The translations under genes and the position numbers were made by a program. 64,000 nucleotides of DNA from Lachnospiraceae bacterium. Its GTDB lineage: Bacteria > Bacillota > Clostridia > Lachnospirales > Lachnospiraceae. Within the stretch, counting starts at the first letter, position 1. The number at the start of each line of letters is the position of its first letter. This document shows positions 8,313 to 15,998 of the stretch, one piece after another. The stretch is taken from contig JAKSRY010000001.1 in assembly GCA_024403415.1 (NCBI GenBank), positions 62,001-126,000 of the forward strand. The letters run 5' to 3'. The notes below the pieces were generated by a model that was not told the DNA's origin, made no database searches, and was given only the letters and a program-made list of their open reading frames with translations.

Positions 8313-9596
8313 TTAATTAAAACAGCTTCTTACCAGTTCGATAATCATATCCTGTTCTTCCTCTGTCATCTTATTATCAGATGGCAGACACAATCCACGA
8401 TTAAAAAGATCAATGCCTACATCTTCATAATCACCTGCAATATAAGCATTTGTCATACCTCTTCCACTGCCGCTTCGGGTAATAAACGGATTATTTCTAA
8501 AGACAGGCTGCATATGCATGGGCTTCCAGATTGGACGTCCCTCCGCGTTATGTTTTGCAAGTACTTCCAGAATTTCCAGAGGACAGGTTTTTCCTTTTTC
8601 AGAAATATATAATCCTTCGCTTTCGCCCATTACCTGTCTGCACATTGCATCTTCATTAATCAGCATACATGATAACCAGTAATTGGGTTCTGAATTATCA
8701 CCATCGAACGGATTCATGCTGACTGGCAGTCCCTCAAATCCTTTTTTATATCTTTCATAAATTGCCTTTTTCTGTGCAATATGCTCGTCGAGATATGGAA
8801 TCTGACCGCGTACAACACCTGCCACAACATTACTCATACGATAATTATATCCAAGTTCTTCATGCTGATACCACAAAGCTGCTTCTCTGCTCTGTGTAGA
8901 CCATTTACGAACTCTGTCCGCATCAGCCTTCGAATCAGTTAAGAACATACCGCCTGCGGAACCTGTAATAATCTTATTACCGTTAAAACTGATACAGTTA
9001 TAATCTCCAAAGCTTCCTGTTTCTTTTCCTTTATATTTAGCACCAAGCGACTCTGCAGCATCTTCTACAATAACTGCCCCATGCGCGTCCGCAATAGCCT
9101 TTATCTCGTCAATTTTTCCAGGAGTACCATATAAGTGGGCAACCACTATCACCTTAACATCAGGATAGATCTCAAAGGCTTTTTTAAGTGCCTCCGGATC
9201 CATATTCCAGGTATCTCGCTCTGTATCTATAAATACAGGAATTCCGCCTTCATAAACAACAGGGTTAACCGTTGCATCAAAAGTAATGTCTGAGCAGAAA
9301 ACTTTTTTACCATTCAATGCACCCTTGCCATACTCTGTCTGTCCGTATATTTTTTCTCCTGCAAGCTTCATTGCAAGATGAAGGGAAGCCGTTCCCGCAG
9401 ACAGGGCAACCGCATATTTCACTCCAACATATTCTGCAATCTGTTTTTCAACCACGTTCAGATTTTCACCTACGGTTGACATCCAGTTTGTGTCAAAGGC
9501 TTCTTTCATAAATGTAAGCTCTTCCCCATGCATCGTTGGTGATGAAAGCCATATTTTCTTTTCTGAAGGTACACACTTTTCGTTTCCAATAAACAT
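8313..9596 (-). CDS. DegT/DnrJ/EryC1 aminotransferase (PglE-like)
   Basis: A PLP-dependent sugar aminotransferase of 427 residues. The PLP-binding lysine is Lys208 in SFNGNKIITGSAGG, the variant seen in PglE-type UDP-4-amino-sugar transaminases; VVEDAAESLGAKY-type residues at 177-188 hold the PLP ring. It should convert a UDP-4-keto-6-deoxy-HexNAc to the 4-amino sugar with glutamate as donor; the PglF-type dehydratase at 18-20 kb could supply the substrate. I place the start at 9596, where AAGGGG precedes the ATG; an upstream in-frame ATG at 9623 has no good ribosome site. The PglA-like GT follows. Confidence 0.83.
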   Translation of the reverse strand: MFIGNEKCVPSEKKIWLSSPTMHGEELTFMKEAFDTNWMSTVGENLNVVEKQIAEYVGVKYAVALSAGTASLHLAMKLAGEKIYGQTEYGKGALNGKKVFCSDITFDATVNPVVYEGGIPVFIDTERDTWNMDPEALKKAFEIYPDVKVIVVAHLYGTPGKIDEIKAIADAHGAVIVEDAAESLGAKYKGKETGSFGDYNCISFNGNKIITGSAGGMFLTDSKADADRVRKWSTQSREAALWYQHEELGYNYRMSNVVAGVVRGQIPYLDEHIAQKKAIYERYKKGFEGLPVSMNPFDGDNSEPNYWLSCMLINEDAMCRQVMGESEGLYISEKGKTCPLEILEVLAKHNAEGRPIWKPMHMQPVFRNNPFITRSGSGRGMTNAYIAGDYEDVGIDLFNRGLCLPSDNKMTEEEQDMIIELVRSCFN

Positions 9597-9664
9597 ATAA
9601 GTTCCCCTTGTCCTGTTTTTCATAACCGGTAAGCTGACACCTACCTGCCAAACACTTCATATAA

Positions 9665-9695
9665 AACAATAAAGCCCCTCAAATCGAGGGGCCTT
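9665..9695 (-). terminator. Intrinsic terminator after the nucleotide-sugar dehydrogenase
   Basis: GCCCCTC (9674-9680) pairs with GAGGGGC (9686-9692) around a 5-base loop. On the minus strand this stem is followed by a T-rich run. It lies just after the dehydrogenase stop at 9700 and before the aminotransferase start. Confidence 0.8.
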
Positions 9696-9699
9696 CAAT

Positions 9700-11016
9700 T
9701 TACAGTCTCCAGTAAATGTAATCTTCTGTTTCGAATTCTTTTCGATTGAACAGCCCTTTAATATCCATGAATACCTTTTTGGAATTCTTTGCATTAAAGA
9801 AGGCGCTGATATCATTCTTGCTAAATGATGTGAATTCAGTATGCGCAACTGCCATAACAACCGCATCCATATCCTTAACAGCTTCAATACCTTCGAATGT
9901 TATTCCATATAATCTCTTTGCCTCTCCGGCATCTGCAGACGGATCAACAACAATAGGTGTTATTCCGTAATCGTTCAATTCCTTGTAAATATCGATAACC
10001 TTTGTATTTCTGGTATCAGGGCAGTTTTCTTTGAATGTAAATCCAAGAATCGCAACCTTGGCACCCTTAACAGGAATATCTGCCTTAATCAGGTTCTTAA
10101 CAAGGGATTCTGTAACATATTTTCCCATGTCATCATTAATTCTGCGTCCTGAAAGAATAATCTGACTATGATAACCAAGCTCTTCAGCCTTGTATGTAAG
10201 ATAATAAGGATCAACTCCAATACAGTGTCCACCTACAAGTCCCGGTGCAAACTTAAGGAAGTTCCATTTTGTTCCTGCAGCTTCAAGAACCGACTTTGTA
10301 TCAATTCCCATCTTGTTAAAGATAATTGATAATTCATTCATGAATGCGATATTGATATCTCTCTGAGAGTTTTCAATAACCTTGGCTGCTTCAGCAACCT
10401 TGATTGAATCTGCACGGTATACACCGGCTTCAACTACAAGTTCATATATCTTTGCAACCGTATCAAGTGTTTCCTCATCCATACCGGAAACAATCTTGGT
10501 TATAGTTTCAAGTCTGTGCACCTTATCACCGGGATTGATTCTCTCCGGAGAATATCCAATCTTAAAGTCTACTCCGCACTTAAGTCCTGATTCCTTTTCA
10601 AGAATCGGAACACATATATCTTCTGTTACTCCCGGATATACAGTTGACTCAAATACTACAATAGATCCCTTTGTAAGATTCTGTCCGAGAATTCTGCTTG
10701 CGCCCTCAACAGGTGTCAAATCAGGGGTATGATCGTCATTAACAGGAGTCGGAACTGCCACGATGTGGAAAGAAGCCTCTTTAAGTTTTGAAGGATCTGC
10801 AGTAAACTCAACCTTCGTATTCTTAATAACATCGTTACCAACTTCATTGGTCGGATCTATTCCGTTTTTATATAACTCAATCTTTTCTTTATTGAGGTCA
10901 AAACCTACAACATTAATTTTTCTTGCAAAAGCAACTGCGATAGGCATTCCAACATAACCTAATCCAACAAGAGAAAGTTTCTTTTCTCCTTTAACAATTT
11001 CCTCATAAAGGCCCAT
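9700..11016 (-). CDS. UDP-N-acetylhexosamine 6-dehydrogenase (TviB/WbpO-like)
   Basis: A 438-residue nucleotide-sugar dehydrogenase. The N-terminal Rossmann motif is VGLGYVGMPIA (17-27), and the catalytic cysteine is Cys265 in GLVGGHCIGVDPYYL. The sequence FAPGLVGGHCIGVDPYYLTY and the IILSGRRINDDM segment match the TviB/WbpO/VipA group, which oxidises UDP-GlcNAc or UDP-GalNAc at C6 to the uronic acid with two NAD+. The WbpP-like epimerase at 2.9-3.9 kb is its natural partner. It is flanked upstream by its own promoter (11086-11114) and downstream by a terminator, so it appears to be transcribed alone. Confidence 0.88.
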   Translation of the reverse strand: MGLYEEIVKGEKKLSLVGLGYVGMPIAVAFARKINVVGFDLNKEKIELYKNGIDPTNEVGNDVIKNTKVEFTADPSKLKEASFHIVAVPTPVNDDHTPDLTPVEGASRILGQNLTKGSIVVFESTVYPGVTEDICVPILEKESGLKCGVDFKIGYSPERINPGDKVHRLETITKIVSGMDEETLDTVAKIYELVVEAGVYRADSIKVAEAAKVIENSQRDINIAFMNELSIIFNKMGIDTKSVLEAAGTKWNFLKFAPGLVGGHCIGVDPYYLTYKAEELGYHSQIILSGRRINDDMGKYVTESLVKNLIKADIPVKGAKVAILGFTFKENCPDTRNTKVIDIYKELNDYGITPIVVDPSADAGEAKRLYGITFEGIEAVKDMDAVVMAVAHTEFTSFSKNDISAFFNAKNSKKVFMDIKGLFNRKEFETEDYIYWRL

Positions 11017-11085
11017 TTTTTTGCTCCATTCTTTATTCTTAATTCTTATAATTCCAAATCAAGATGCTCACTCTGCATCCTATTG

Positions 11086-11114
11086 ATTATAACAAATATA
11101 TACGATTTTTTAAA
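11086..11114 (-). promoter_or_regulatory. Promoter for the nucleotide-sugar dehydrogenase
   Basis: On the minus strand TTTAAA, 17 bases and a perfect TATAAT lie in the spacer between the SGNH gene and the dehydrogenase. This predicts a leader of about 60 bases before the ATG at 11016. Confidence 0.55.
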
Positions 11115-11134
11115 CCCTATGGGAATCCATGTAT

Positions 11135-12151
11135 TTACAGACTTCCCATTATATAAAGATATACCTTTGCGTTGGTTGGGGTATCAAAATGTAATCCGTC
11201 TATCATTCTGTAACCCGACATTTTAAGGTACGTATTGGTATCTATGATTCTTACACCCTGGAGTCCTGACAGAAGCTTTTTGTTAAATTCAGCCACCTGA
11301 GCCTCGCTGGTATAAGGATTATCCCATACAGGATTAACTGTTGCAAAATAAACAACCGCTCCCTTGCTCGTCCATTCAAATGTCTTCTGATTGATCTTTG
11401 CTATATATTTATCCGCATTACGGGTATCATTTACTCCAAGAGTAAACACTACCTTTGTTCCCTTGGTTATAAGCTTGTCAGCTCTCGGAAGAGCGTTTTC
11501 TATCATCCAGTCGTATCCTTTTGAATTCTCGGCAATAAAAGTTGTACCTGTATCACCTACTGCCTCATGCATCATATTGGTTCTTGAGTCTCCAATGATG
11601 ATAACTCCAACCGGATTGACCTTTGCCCCCCTGTTTAATATTTTATCACCCTCAGCAATTGCTTTAACATAAGCCTGTTGAGCTTCCGCCATCTGCTTCT
11701 GGGCCGCCTCAAGAGCCTTTTGTTTCTCCTTTGCTTCAGCCTCAAGCTTCTTTGCATTCTGTTTCTCGAGCGCTGCGTAATACATTTTAAGTGCAGCGTC
11801 AGTATCATTTCCGGTAGTGGCCGATGAATTGTTGTTTAAGGCTGTCCCATTATTGCTTCCGGTATTTTCCGTGGTTTCACTGCCTGCTGTTGAATTCTTC
11901 GCTGCTATTACTGCCTGCTGTGCCTTTATGGAAGCCTCAGCATTGTCAAGTTCCGCACCTTTTACTCCGGCCAAAACCAGCGCATCCCTGTATGCAATCA
12001 GCTGATCCAACACCTTCTGTTCTTCCGAAACGGATTCCTGCTGCTTTTTCTTTGAAGCAGCCACAGCATCCACCGATACAGCTCCCATAAATGTCACTAA
12101 AACCAGTGCTGTTATAAGTGCCGGTGTAATGATGTTAATTATCATTTTCAT
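11135..12151 (-). CDS. Secreted SGNH hydrolase-like protein with coiled-coil spacer
   Basis: A 338-residue exported protein. Residues 1-32 form a signal peptide with a hydrophobic core; 40-175 are Ala/Gln/Lys/Glu-rich with a Ser/Thr/Asn-rich linker at about 88-118 and strong coiled-coil character at 125-170. The C-terminal part is an SGNH/GDSL hydrolase: Ser189 in GDSR, Asn241 in GVND, and Asp318-x-x-His321. Such domains hydrolyse or transfer acyl esters on extracellular carbohydrate. It is a clear paralog of the gene at 14.9-15.7 kb. GAGG 8 bases upstream supports the ATG at 12151. The substrate is unknown; location in the glycan locus suggests polymer O-acyl editing. Confidence 0.8.
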   Translation of the reverse strand: MKMIINIITPALITALVLVTFMGAVSVDAVAASKKKQQESVSEEQKVLDQLIAYRDALVLAGVKGAELDNAEASIKAQQAVIAAKNSTAGSETTENTGSNNGTALNNNSSATTGNDTDAALKMYYAALEKQNAKKLEAEAKEKQKALEAAQKQMAEAQQAYVKAIAEGDKILNRGAKVNPVGVIIIGDSRTNMMHEAVGDTGTTFIAENSKGYDWMIENALPRADKLITKGTKVVFTLGVNDTRNADKYIAKINQKTFEWTSKGAVVYFATVNPVWDNPYTSEAQVAEFNKKLLSGLQGVRIIDTNTYLKMSGYRMIDGLHFDTPTNAKVYLYIMGSL

Positions 12152-12205
12152 CTTAATATCCTCTGTAAGCTTCCGACTGTTGCAAATACTCTTTCCGTCA
12201 GCTTC

Positions 12206-13120
12206 TTATATAATTTTCTTTTTCTTAAAAATAATCAGTTCTATTGAAACTATAAGCAGGCACAACCCTGCAACTGCCGGATATGCCCATGCATATGCCA
12301 GTTCCGGCATATGTTCAAAGTTCATACCATACCATCCGGTTACAATGGATAATGGGAAGAAAATAGTAGTTATTATTGTAAGTACCGCCATTATCTTGTT
12401 CTGCTTAACATCTATCTGCGTCTGATATAAGTCGCGTACCTGCATACTGTATTCACGAAGTGACAGCACCTTATCCCTGTATCGTTCAATTCTGTCAGTT
12501 ATGAGTCTGAAATATCTGAGGTTTTCCGTCGCGAAGAACTGATTTTCGTTTTCCTGAAGCTCCTGACCAAAATCAATCAGCTGCTCATAATGAGTACCAA
12601 GTTCAAGAAGGTCTCCTCTGATTGTGTTTAGTTCCTCAATAACATCCCTTGTCTCGCCTGAAAGAATATCTGCTTCAATTTTCTCAAGACTCTTTTCGAA
12701 ATTATCAAGCATACGAAGATCATCTTTGACAATATTCTCCATAAAATCAAAAATGAATCTTTCAAGACTCGGAAGACGCCACTTTTTATTACCTTTTATT
12801 TCATTCACTCTGGTCTCAACATATTTACCATCATCGATAAATACTATACCTTTTTCATCCAAAGCAAATGCGAATTCATTTCTTGCGCCTGTTATATCAT
12901 CCCTTTGCGGAATTGAAAAACTTCCGGTAAGTGAATCATAGTTTACCACAGCCTTGGTAGTGTCCATTTCAATTGAAACATCCATGTCAATTCCCATGGA
13001 ATAACGATCTTTTTCTTCATTCCATTTCTCGGTATTCAATATGGCAACATAAGGTGTTTCGTCCTTAAAACACTCCTTTAATGATGCCGAAACCAGTGTT
13101 TCTTTAATCAAATAATACAT
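12206..13120 (-). CDS. corA: CorA-type divalent cation transporter
   Basis: An approximately 304-residue CorA-family channel: a large acidic cytoplasmic N-terminal domain, a long helical region (about 150-250), and two C-terminal membrane helices. The signature GMN follows the first helix (TGWYGMNFEHMPEL), so the ion-selectivity motif is intact, and the protein ends in a lysine-rich KKKKII tail. It should move Mg2+, or Co2+/Ni2+, across the membrane. I prefer the ATG at 13120, since the upstream extension to 13144 needs a TTG without a ribosome site. A promoter at 13253-13281 would give a leader of about 125 bases. It separates the two SGNH paralogs and has no obvious role in glycan synthesis. 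Confidence 0.88.
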   Translation of the reverse strand: MYYLIKETLVSASLKECFKDETPYVAILNTEKWNEEKDRYSMGIDMDVSIEMDTTKAVVNYDSLTGSFSIPQRDDITGARNEFAFALDEKGIVFIDDGKYVETRVNEIKGNKKWRLPSLERFIFDFMENIVKDDLRMLDNFEKSLEKIEADILSGETRDVIEELNTIRGDLLELGTHYEQLIDFGQELQENENQFFATENLRYFRLITDRIERYRDKVLSLREYSMQVRDLYQTQIDVKQNKIMAVLTIITTIFFPLSIVTGWYGMNFEHMPELAYAWAYPAVAGLCLLIVSIELIIFKKKKII

Positions 13121-13252
13121 AAATCCAAAGACCTTCTTCTGCAAATATATCTATTCAGCTTTATATTTCATTTTGAACGTATTACAAAGACATATCATAT
13201 TTATGCCAAATTTTTCTGTCATCTATAGTCAAAATACCACTGTCAGATAATC

Positions 13253-13281
13253 ATAATATATTCATTAGCTTCGCCAGTCAA
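13253..13281 (-). promoter_or_regulatory. Promoter for corA
   Basis: TTGACT, 17 bases, TATTAT on the minus strand, each hexamer one mismatch from consensus. Transcription would begin about 125 bases before the corA ATG. Confidence 0.55.
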
Positions 13282-13392
13282 ATGCTTTTGATGAGTAACC
13301 GCCCCCAAAACATGCAACTAACATTATTTTGCTACATAACTTAAAAATTCCGCCAACTCGCTCGCCATATAATACAGTAAATATATAATATA

Positions 13393-13401
13393 TGATATAA
13401 T
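13393..13401 (+). promoter_or_regulatory. Extended -10 element for the zinc-ribbon gene
   Basis: TGATATAAT is a perfect extended -10 (TGnTATAAT) about 45 bases upstream of the ATG at 13445. No good -35 is seen at 17 bases, which an extended -10 can tolerate. Confidence 0.4.
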
Positions 13402-13444
13402 CATTATGATTTACTATAGTATCATTCATCATGTGAGGTAGCCG

Positions 13445-14002
13445 ATGATTTGTCCAAATTGTAACTCTCAGGTATCTGAAAACAATAAGTTTTGTGGTAT
13501 ATGCGGAACCAAAGTCAGAAATGATTCTGTTTCATACATGGGAAATGTCCCCATTTCAACAGAAACAACTAAAACTAATCACCTTCGTAATATCATAATT
13601 GCTATTGTATTGGTAGCTGTTCTCATAATTGCGATTTCTTTTATGATTGGAAAAAAAGATTCGTTTATAGGTTCGTGGAAATTCAATGGATTTATAACTG
13701 ATAACAATGTGATTATAAGTTATGATGAACTCGTCGAAATTGCTCATCGTGCCGAAATTGGAGAAATCAAAGAATATTTTTGCGATGCCAAAATGGAAAT
13801 CAGAGAAAATGGCACCCAAACATACAGAACAGATTACTATAACAGCTCTGAAAATGAATGGATACAGATTGATGACAAGACCATTATACTTACACTTCCA
13901 AGATATGGTTATGCAACCCTTAATGATGGCAAATTGAATCTCTTATTCGACCGTTCAAAGCGTATTTCAGGAATCACAATTATAGGTGTATCCTTTAAGT
14001 AA
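13445..14002 (+). CDS. Zinc-ribbon, single-pass membrane protein
   Basis: A 185-residue protein with an N-terminal zinc-ribbon (Cys3, Cys6, Cys17, Cys20: CPNC and CGIC), a linker, one membrane helix at about 48-68, and an external domain of roughly 115 residues beginning FIGSWKFNGF, rich in beta strands and similar in style to small lipocalin-like domains of Firmicute zinc-ribbon proteins. GAGGT precedes the ATG. It stands alone on the plus strand between divergent and convergent neighbours. Function is unknown; the architecture suggests a membrane-anchored sensor or stress protein. Confidence 0.75.
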   Translation: MICPNCNSQVSENNKFCGICGTKVRNDSVSYMGNVPISTETTKTNHLRNIIIAIVLVAVLIIAISFMIGKKDSFIGSWKFNGFITDNNVIISYDELVEIAHRAEIGEIKEYFCDAKMEIRENGTQTYRTDYYNSSENEWIQIDDKTIILTLPRYGYATLNDGKLNLLFDRSKRISGITIIGVSFK

Positions 14003-14050
14003 ATTCATTATTTTATCCAATGATTTGGTGTGATTTTTATAAGTAGTTTT

Positions 14051-14872
14051 TTAGCCTTTTAGCTTATCTATTCTCGTCAATTTATATATCGCATTAAAAA
14101 ACCGTTCAAGAACAAATGCCATCACAACAGCAATAATAAATGCAAGCAGCATTTTGATATACCAGTTCATTCCTGATTCAAGCACCGGCCCCCAGTTAAT
14201 GAATGTATGATATATAAACAAATGCAGTAAAAATATATACAGACTGTTCTTACCAAGAAATTTCATCAGGTAATCTTTAATATCCAGAGAGAAACCTCTC
14301 GAAACAAAACCGATTTTGTTCTCATATTTTGCCAGAACCATTCCTATTGGAAAGCACCAGTCAGCATCATACCAGAATTCCGGATAATGCATTCTGAAAA
14401 GAAATAATGACATTCCCGTCACAAATATACACATTATGATAAGTCTGTACTTTGGCAGTTTTCCCACCAGATAAAATACTAAATAAAAAATGAGTATAGT
14501 AACAATAAACCAGGAATCAAGTCCAAGCAAAAGCCGTCCGATTCGCATGGGTCCATCGATTCCGCCTGACAATAGCAGAATAACGAGTTGTATTACCACA
14601 TACGGAAAATATGTATTCTTAAATCTGTTAATCAGGAATTTTCTGTCTATTTTTGCACTTCCGTATCCTTTGTATAAGGCATACCCGGACAAAAAGAAGA
14701 AAATGCCAACTCCCGGATCTCCCAGAGCTGAAATAATGCTAACCACAGTCGAGGATGAAATAAGCCCACTTTCCTCAGCTGCTGCAAAGTAGTGAGACAT
14801 ACAAACCATCAGAATGGCTATACCCCTCAGAAAAAGTGATGTATTTTTTGATATTAATCCCTTTTCATTCAT
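14051..14872 (-). CDS. Membrane acyltransferase (acyltransferase-3 family)
   Basis: A 273-residue polytopic membrane protein of the OafA/acyltransferase-3 family. It opens with FLRGIAILMVCMSHYF, carrying the Arg and the His in the first helix that are conserved in this family, followed by SALGDPGVGIFFFLSGYALYKGYG and about eight helices. These enzymes move acetyl or other acyl groups across the membrane onto surface sugars. The length is somewhat short for the family (often 330-380). It starts 3 bases after the SGNH gene stop (14876), so translation is probably coupled. No strong ribosome site of its own is seen. Confidence 0.8.
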   Translation of the reverse strand: MNEKGLISKNTSLFLRGIAILMVCMSHYFAAAEESGLISSSTVVSIISALGDPGVGIFFFLSGYALYKGYGSAKIDRKFLINRFKNTYFPYVVIQLVILLLSGGIDGPMRIGRLLLGLDSWFIVTILIFYLVFYLVGKLPKYRLIIMCIFVTGMSLFLFRMHYPEFWYDADWCFPIGMVLAKYENKIGFVSRGFSLDIKDYLMKFLGKNSLYIFLLHLFIYHTFINWGPVLESGMNWYIKMLLAFIIAVVMAFVLERFFNAIYKLTRIDKLKG

Positions 14873-14875
14873 TGA

Positions 14876-15712
14876 TTAAAGCTGACTTAAAAGATAGTAA
14901 TATATTTTTCCGTAGGTTGCTGCATCATAATGCCAGTTATCAACAAGCTTATAACCTGACATTGTAAGGAAAGTATTGGAATCAATTATCTTGACTCCCA
15001 CAAGTCCATTCATAAGCTTTCTGTTGAATTCAACAACCTGGGCATTTGTCTTAACCTCGTTATCCCAGATAGGATTTACGGTTGCATAGTAAACTGTAGC
15101 GCCTCTTTGCCTCCAAACATAAGCCCAGTTATTAACTGTATTAATGTAATTATCAATATTATTAAGGTCATTGACTCCAAGATTGATTACAACCTTACTG
15201 CCCTTCATTACAAGTGCATCAATCTTTGGTAATGCAGTTTCTGTGAACCACTTGTAGCCCTGTGCATATTCGGCAATGAAATATGCTCCTGTATCTCCAA
15301 CCGCATCATGCATCTGACAGGTTCTTGAATCTCCCACAAAAATCACTCCGAGAGGTGAGGTTTTTGCTCCCTTTTCGAGAGTTTTCTGAAGATTTGCCAA
15401 AGCCTCCTGCTGTTTTAATATCATCTCGGCATTAGCCTTCTTATATGCAATAAGATCCTGCTGTTTCTTTATTGCATCCTGAGTCTTAACTATCTCACTT
15501 TCAGGTGCTCCCATTTTAACAAGCATATCAAGATAGGCTGTAAGCTGTGCAAGCACTACTTCCTCTTCCTGAGTTATGGATGCAGTTTTCTTTGTTGTCT
15601 TCTTGGTATTTTTACCTGCAGAATAGGCATCAACAGATGTCAAATTTAATCCTGTAAATAAAAGACCCATACACAGCAGACTTACCACTGCCATTTTCAA
15701 TATCTTTTTCAT
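14876..15712 (-). CDS. Secreted SGNH hydrolase-like protein (paralog)
   Basis: A 278-residue exported protein: signal peptide to about residue 30, a lysine/threonine-rich segment, a helical region at 48-115 and an SGNH domain with Ser129 (GDSR), Asn181 (GVND) and Asp258-x-x-His261. It aligns throughout with the 338-residue protein at 11.1-12.2 kb but lacks that protein's Ser/Thr/Asn-rich linker. GAGGAGGAG lies just upstream of the ATG. It directly precedes the membrane acyltransferase gene, and membrane acyltransferase plus extracellular SGNH domain is a known O-acetylation pairing, often fused into one protein. I infer that these two act together. Confidence 0.8.
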   Translation of the reverse strand: MKKILKMAVVSLLCMGLLFTGLNLTSVDAYSAGKNTKKTTKKTASITQEEEVVLAQLTAYLDMLVKMGAPESEIVKTQDAIKKQQDLIAYKKANAEMILKQQEALANLQKTLEKGAKTSPLGVIFVGDSRTCQMHDAVGDTGAYFIAEYAQGYKWFTETALPKIDALVMKGSKVVINLGVNDLNNIDNYINTVNNWAYVWRQRGATVYYATVNPIWDNEVKTNAQVVEFNRKLMNGLVGVKIIDSNTFLTMSGYKLVDNWHYDAATYGKIYYYLLSQL

Positions 15713-15736
15713 TTTCTCCTCCTCAACTATATATTA

Positions 15737-15764
15737 ATTGTATTCTTCTTACTAAAATTTACAA
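15737..15764 (-). promoter_or_regulatory. Possible promoter for the SGNH-acyltransferase pair
   Basis: TTGTAA, 16 bases, TACAAT on the minus strand, shortly upstream of the SGNH gene. The hexamers match moderately. Confidence 0.38.
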
Positions 15765-15819
15765 AATTGAAAACTCAATAATATCCGAACCTAGTCTACC
15801 AATCGTGGTTATTGTATGT

Positions 15820-15978
15820 GAATTTGCAGTCATTAATAAATTATTTATTTTGAATTTGCAAATTCTGTCGCGGACGCGCTCCCGCTCTATGTAAAACGTA
15901 GCAGTACTAAATTCGCAATAAATTGCTCATTAAGTGCTGACGTTTTTCAAAGGTCCTGCGAAGCAGAACTGCAAATTC
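15820..15978. repeat. MITE- or REP-like palindromic intergenic element
   Basis: The element is bounded by perfect 10-bp inverted repeats, GAATTTGCAG at 15820-15829 and CTGCAAATTC at 15969-15978. Inside are a perfect 14-bp palindrome GAATTTGCAAATTC at 15852-15865 and a GC-rich block near 15867-15885 that stands out from the AT-rich surroundings. It has no coding potential. No clear target-site duplication flanks it. A single copy is seen in this window. Confidence 0.5.
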
Positions 15979-15998
15979 CTATAAAAGAAGAATGATAT

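Larger units (their letters stand above)
13121..13444. other. Divergent intergenic region, corA and zinc-ribbon gene
   Basis: This 324-base spacer contains no convincing gene. It holds the corA promoter near 13253-13281 on the minus strand and an extended -10 at 13393-13401 on the plus strand. The rest is AT-rich; I see no strong hairpin or repeat in it. Confidence 0.6.

Noticed and set aside
14003..14050. Terminator between the zinc-ribbon gene and the convergent acyltransferase gene
   Set aside because: Only short T-runs are present; no stable stem is seen.
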